The notes under the pieces are model-generated. The model saw only the letters and a list, made by a program, of their open reading frames with translations, was not told where the DNA came from and made no database searches. Below, piece after piece: positions 5,635-7,144 of a DNA stretch of 7,144 nt (position 1 is the stretch's first letter; the number at the start of each line of letters is the position of its first letter). The stretch covers positions 1-7,144 of the forward strand of contig CALGAM010000007.1 in the NCBI GenBank assembly GCA_937951935.1. The letters run 5' to 3'. A program made the position numbers and the translations under genes. The stretch is from an uncultured Micromonospora sp. Its GTDB lineage: Bacteria; Actinomycetota; Actinomycetes; Mycobacteriales; Micromonosporaceae.

Positions 5635-6678
5635 TCAGGTGTGGGCCGGGGGCGCGGTGCTGTCGCGTACCACCAGCGTGGTCGCCAGCTCGACCCGGTG
5701 CTGGACCGGCTTCTCCCCCCGTGCGAGTTGCAGGACCATGGTGGCGGCGGTGGCGCCCATCTCGGCCAGCGGCTGCCGCACCGTGGTCATCGGCGGGCAG
5801 CACCAGCGGGTGTACTCGATGTCGTCGAAGCCGACCACGCTGAGGTCCTCGGGAATCCGCAGGCCGAGTTCCCAGGCCGCCGCGTAGACGCCGAGTGCCT
5901 GCAGATCGTTGCCGCAGATCACGGCGGTGGGCCGGTCCGGCAGGCTCAACAGCTCGCGGCCGACGTCACGGCCCACCTCGACGTAGAACCGCCCGCTGCG
6001 CACCAGCCGCTCGTCCAGTGGAACCCCGGCGACGTCGAGCGCCGCGCGACAGCCCTCAAGGCGAGCCCGGGCCGCCAGGTACTCCAGCGGGCCGCTGAGC
6101 ACCGCGATGCGGCGGTGGCCGAGGTCGAGCAGGTGTCGGGTGGCGGTGATCCCGCCGTTCCAGTTGGTCGCCCCGACCGACGGTGTGCTGTGCAGCGGTT
6201 CCCCGGTCGGGTCCAGGGCGACCACGGGGATTCTCCCGGTGGCGAGCTGGGCGTGCTGCTCCGGGGTGAGCGTGGCGAAGACGGCGATCACGCCGACCGG
6301 TCGTCGGGAGAGGAGCTGCTCCGTCCAGGACCGGCCCGGCGACATGCGCCCGTCGACCTCGGTGAAGCCGACCGCCAGTTCGTGCTGGCGGGCCACCTGC
6401 TCGACACCGCGCATGATCTCGATGGCCAGGTGGCTCTCCAGCTTGTAGAAGACCACCTCGACGCTGGCCGTGGTCGGGGCCGGGTCCGGACGTCGGTAAC
6501 CGTGCTCGCGTAGCAGCGCCTCCACCCGGCGGCGGGTCTCCAGCGCCACCCCGGACCGGCCGTTCAACACCTTCGACACGGTCGGCTTCGACACGCCGGC
6601 CAGCTCGGCGATGGTCGCGACGGTCGGTTCACCGCGCCGTCGCCCGCGCCGCGGACCGCCCGAAGCCTTCCCCGTCAC
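5635..6678 (-). CDS. LacI-family transcriptional regulator
   Basis: The 347-aa product has a basic N-terminal tail (9-15), a LacI helix-turn-helix and hinge (VATIAELAGVSKPTVSKVLNGRSGVALETRRRVEALL in outline, residues 20-56), and a periplasmic-binding-protein-like effector domain (about 72-340). Family signatures include SVGATNWNGGITATRHLLDLGHRRIAV in outline (167-193), FICGND-type ICGNDLQALGVY (254-265) and IPEDLSVVGFDDIEYTRWCCPPMTTVRQPL in outline (275-304). It should repress, or occasionally activate, sugar-uptake or glycosidase genes in response to a carbohydrate; the sequence is reminiscent of actinobacterial xyloside/beta-glucoside regulators, but the ligand cannot be read from it. The start is GTG 6678, supported by a -10 ending 6 nt upstream and by the absence of a Shine-Dalgarno. 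No transporter or glycoside hydrolase adjoins it in the window, so target genes lie elsewhere. Palindromes upstream may allow autoregulation. Confidence 0.95.
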   Translation of the reverse strand: MTGKASGGPRRGRRRGEPTVATIAELAGVSKPTVSKVLNGRSGVALETRRRVEALLREHGYRRPDPAPTTASVEVVFYKLESHLAIEIMRGVEQVARQHELAVGFTEVDGRMSPGRSWTEQLLSRRPVGVIAVFATLTPEQHAQLATGRIPVVALDPTGEPLHSTPSVGATNWNGGITATRHLLDLGHRRIAVLSGPLEYLAARARLEGCRAALDVAGVPLDERLVRSGRFYVEVGRDVGRELLSLPDRPTAVICGNDLQALGVYAAAWELGLRIPEDLSVVGFDDIEYTRWCCPPMTTVRQPLAEMGATAATMVLQLARGEKPVQHRVELATTLVVRDSTAPPAHT

Positions 6679-6684
6679 GGCCGC

Positions 6685-6690
6685 AGTGTA
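6685..6690 (-). promoter_or_regulatory. -10 element (TACACT) of the LacI-type gene, leaderless layout
   Basis: Read on the minus strand, TACACT matches TAnnnT and is followed by exactly 6 nt (GCGGCC) before the GTG at 6678. No Shine-Dalgarno can fit, so the transcript probably begins at the start codon. No recognisable -35 was found. Confidence 0.65.
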
Positions 6691-6738
6691 CGCACACGGG
6701 CGGCAACCGATCTACACCTGTCAGTACCGGCGCCACCA

Positions 6739-6750
6739 GGTCGATCGACC
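6739..6750. promoter_or_regulatory. Perfect 12-bp palindrome GGTCGATCGACC, candidate operator
   Basis: It lies about 50 bp upstream of the LacI-type gene's -10 hexamer. Its length and symmetry suit a dimeric regulator. Its centre is AT rather than the CG typical of LacI-family operators, so binding by the adjacent regulator is only a guess. Confidence 0.35.
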
Positions 6751-6816
6751 CCGAGCGGGTCGGCGACGATCATGACATCGAAACAAATCGTTGAAATTCA
6801 CGACTCGTCCAGTAGG

Positions 6817-6884
6817 ATGTCGTGACACGAGCACGGACGTGTCGCCCGACGTGTCGCCACCTCGGCCCATGTCGTGACGCGAGC
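6817..6884. repeat. Direct repeat of a palindromic box, 52 bp apart
   Basis: ATGTCGTGACrCGAGC occurs at 6817-6832 and 6869-6884 with one difference (r is A in the first, G in the second). The core of the first copy, TCGTGACACGA (6820-6830), is a perfect palindrome about a central A; the second (6872-6882) keeps four of five pairs. Between them GACGTGTCGCC is directly repeated at 6836-6846 and 6848-6858. This looks like a cluster of regulator-binding sites rather than coding sequence. Confidence 0.6.
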
Positions 6885-6925
6885 TTCGGACACCTGGTTG
6901 AGCGGTCCAGGCGCACCGGGCCGGT

Positions 6926-6969
6926 GGTGCGGGTGCCCGCTGTGAGGTTCGACGACGGGCACCCGCACC
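6926..6969 (-). terminator. 14-bp perfect-stem terminator of the partial right-edge gene
   Basis: GGTGCGGGTGCCCG (6926-6939) is perfectly complementary to 6956-6969 across a 16-nt loop, and further outward pairing including G-U is possible to 6922/6973. It begins 62 bp past the stop of the minus-strand partial gene and precedes the LacI-type promoter, so it should insulate the two. GGTGCG at 6926-6931 can alternatively pair with CGCACC at 6912-6917. No T-tract is present. Confidence 0.7.
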
Positions 6970-7031
6970 GCTGCCCACGCCCCCGGGCCCGCGCCCGCCG
7001 GACCTGCCTCACGCCCGGAGCCACCGCCCGG

Positions 7032-7144
7032 TCAGCCGGTGACGTCCGCCTCGGCCAGGGCCTCCTCGACCCGCCGCCGGCGCCCCGCCTCGTTGGCGTG
7101 ACGGTCAAGGACGAACCACGCACGGCGCCACTCGACGTACCCCT
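7032..7144 (-). CDS. C-terminal end of an unidentified protein (partial, cut by window edge)
   Basis: An open minus-strand frame enters from the right edge and ends at TGA (7032-7034), giving 36 complete codons. They read GYVEWRRAWFVLDRH, then ANEAGRRRRVEEALAEADVTG. The third codon positions are strongly GC-rich, the composition is that of an ordinary soluble protein with an amphipathic C-terminal helix, and a strong terminator follows at the expected distance. The family is not recognisable from this fragment, and its start lies beyond the window. It has no start codon in view, so a simple ORF scan would miss it. Confidence 0.6.
   Translation of the reverse strand, partial: GYVEWRRAWFVLDRHANEAGRRRRVEEALAEADVTG

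Larger units (their letters stand above)
6679..7031. promoter_or_regulatory. Regulatory region upstream of the LacI-type gene; no gene supported
   Basis: This 353-bp stretch holds the lacI-type promoter, a perfect 12-bp palindrome, a relatively AT-rich block (about 6771-6817), repeated palindromic boxes and a terminator. Long minus-strand frames cross it but are Arg/Ser-rich with no family likeness and run over the terminator, so they are judged non-coding. GACATC (6774-6779) and GATGTC (6816-6821) form an inverted pair flanking the AT-rich block. Confidence 0.65.

Noticed and set aside
5473..6513. Plus-strand open frame of 346 codons opposite the LacI-type gene
   Set aside because: The minus strand encodes a textbook LacI-family protein; the plus product has no family features.
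6779..6800. AT-rich block with GAAAC/GTTGAAA as a classical LacI-family operator
   Set aside because: Symmetry is poor (only three or four matching pairs) and there is no central CG step; the block may simply be a promoter-proximal AT-rich stretch.
6946..6955. GGTTCGA in the terminator loop as a tRNA T-loop
   Set aside because: The flanking bases do not form a T-stem and no other tRNA arms are present.
6721..7123. Minus-strand open frames of 85 and 117 codons in the region upstream of the LacI-type gene
   Set aside because: They cross a 14-bp-stem terminator and operator-like repeats, overlap the partial right-edge gene in another frame, and encode Arg/Ser-rich sequence without motifs.

Overview
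The window is high-GC DNA (GC or GTG-rich third positions throughout, several GTG starts, start codons without Shine-Dalgarno sequences). It most resembles an actinomycete, probably Micromonosporaceae. That placement is inferred from base composition and remembered protein families, not from a search. Seven coding regions are supported, one of them cut by the right edge. No RNA gene, CRISPR array, insertion sequence or phage gene was seen.

Layout from left to right. (1) 140-2125 (+) encodes an exported 661-aa protein. It has a signal or anchor segment, a long Gly/Ser/Asn/Pro low-complexity stalk containing tandem repeats, and a right-handed beta-helix of about ten GGG[IVL]...N coils. (2) A 229-bp convergent gap holds a long imperfect hairpin at 2190-2256, probably a two-way terminator. 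(3) 2355-3275 (-) encodes a stand-alone proline dehydrogenase. (4) A 115-bp divergent promoter region is packed with palindromes. (5) A plus-strand cluster follows: a tiny lipoprotein (3391-3657), a glutathionylspermidine-synthase-like ATP-grasp ligase (3661-4842), then a CGNR zinc-finger/ABATE protein (4861-5445). (6) A convergent gap leads to a LacI-family regulator on the minus strand (5635-6678). (7) Its roughly 350-bp upstream region carries palindromes, direct repeats and a strong terminator. The terminator serves an unidentified minus-strand gene whose last 36 codons (7032-7144) enter from the right edge.

Two points stand out. First, the lipoprotein/ligase pair looks like a miniature version of the enterobacterial ygiB-ygiC pair: it has a lipobox, a DDC motif and a C-terminal RGGFG motif like that of YgiB, and lies 3 nt upstream of a YgiC-type ligase. 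The lipoprotein ends in Ser-Cys-Gly-Gly, which invites comparison with the Cys-Gly end of glutathione, the substrate of the true enzyme. Actinomycetes generally make mycothiol rather than glutathione. Second, three genes (proline dehydrogenase, CGNR protein, LacI regulator) each have a TAnnnT -10 element exactly 6 nt before the start codon and no Shine-Dalgarno. This is the layout expected of leaderless transcripts.

The genes do not form one pathway. Proline catabolism, the lipoprotein/ligase module and the sugar-type regulator look like independent units separated by terminators. The LacI target genes and a P5C dehydrogenase partner are not in the window.
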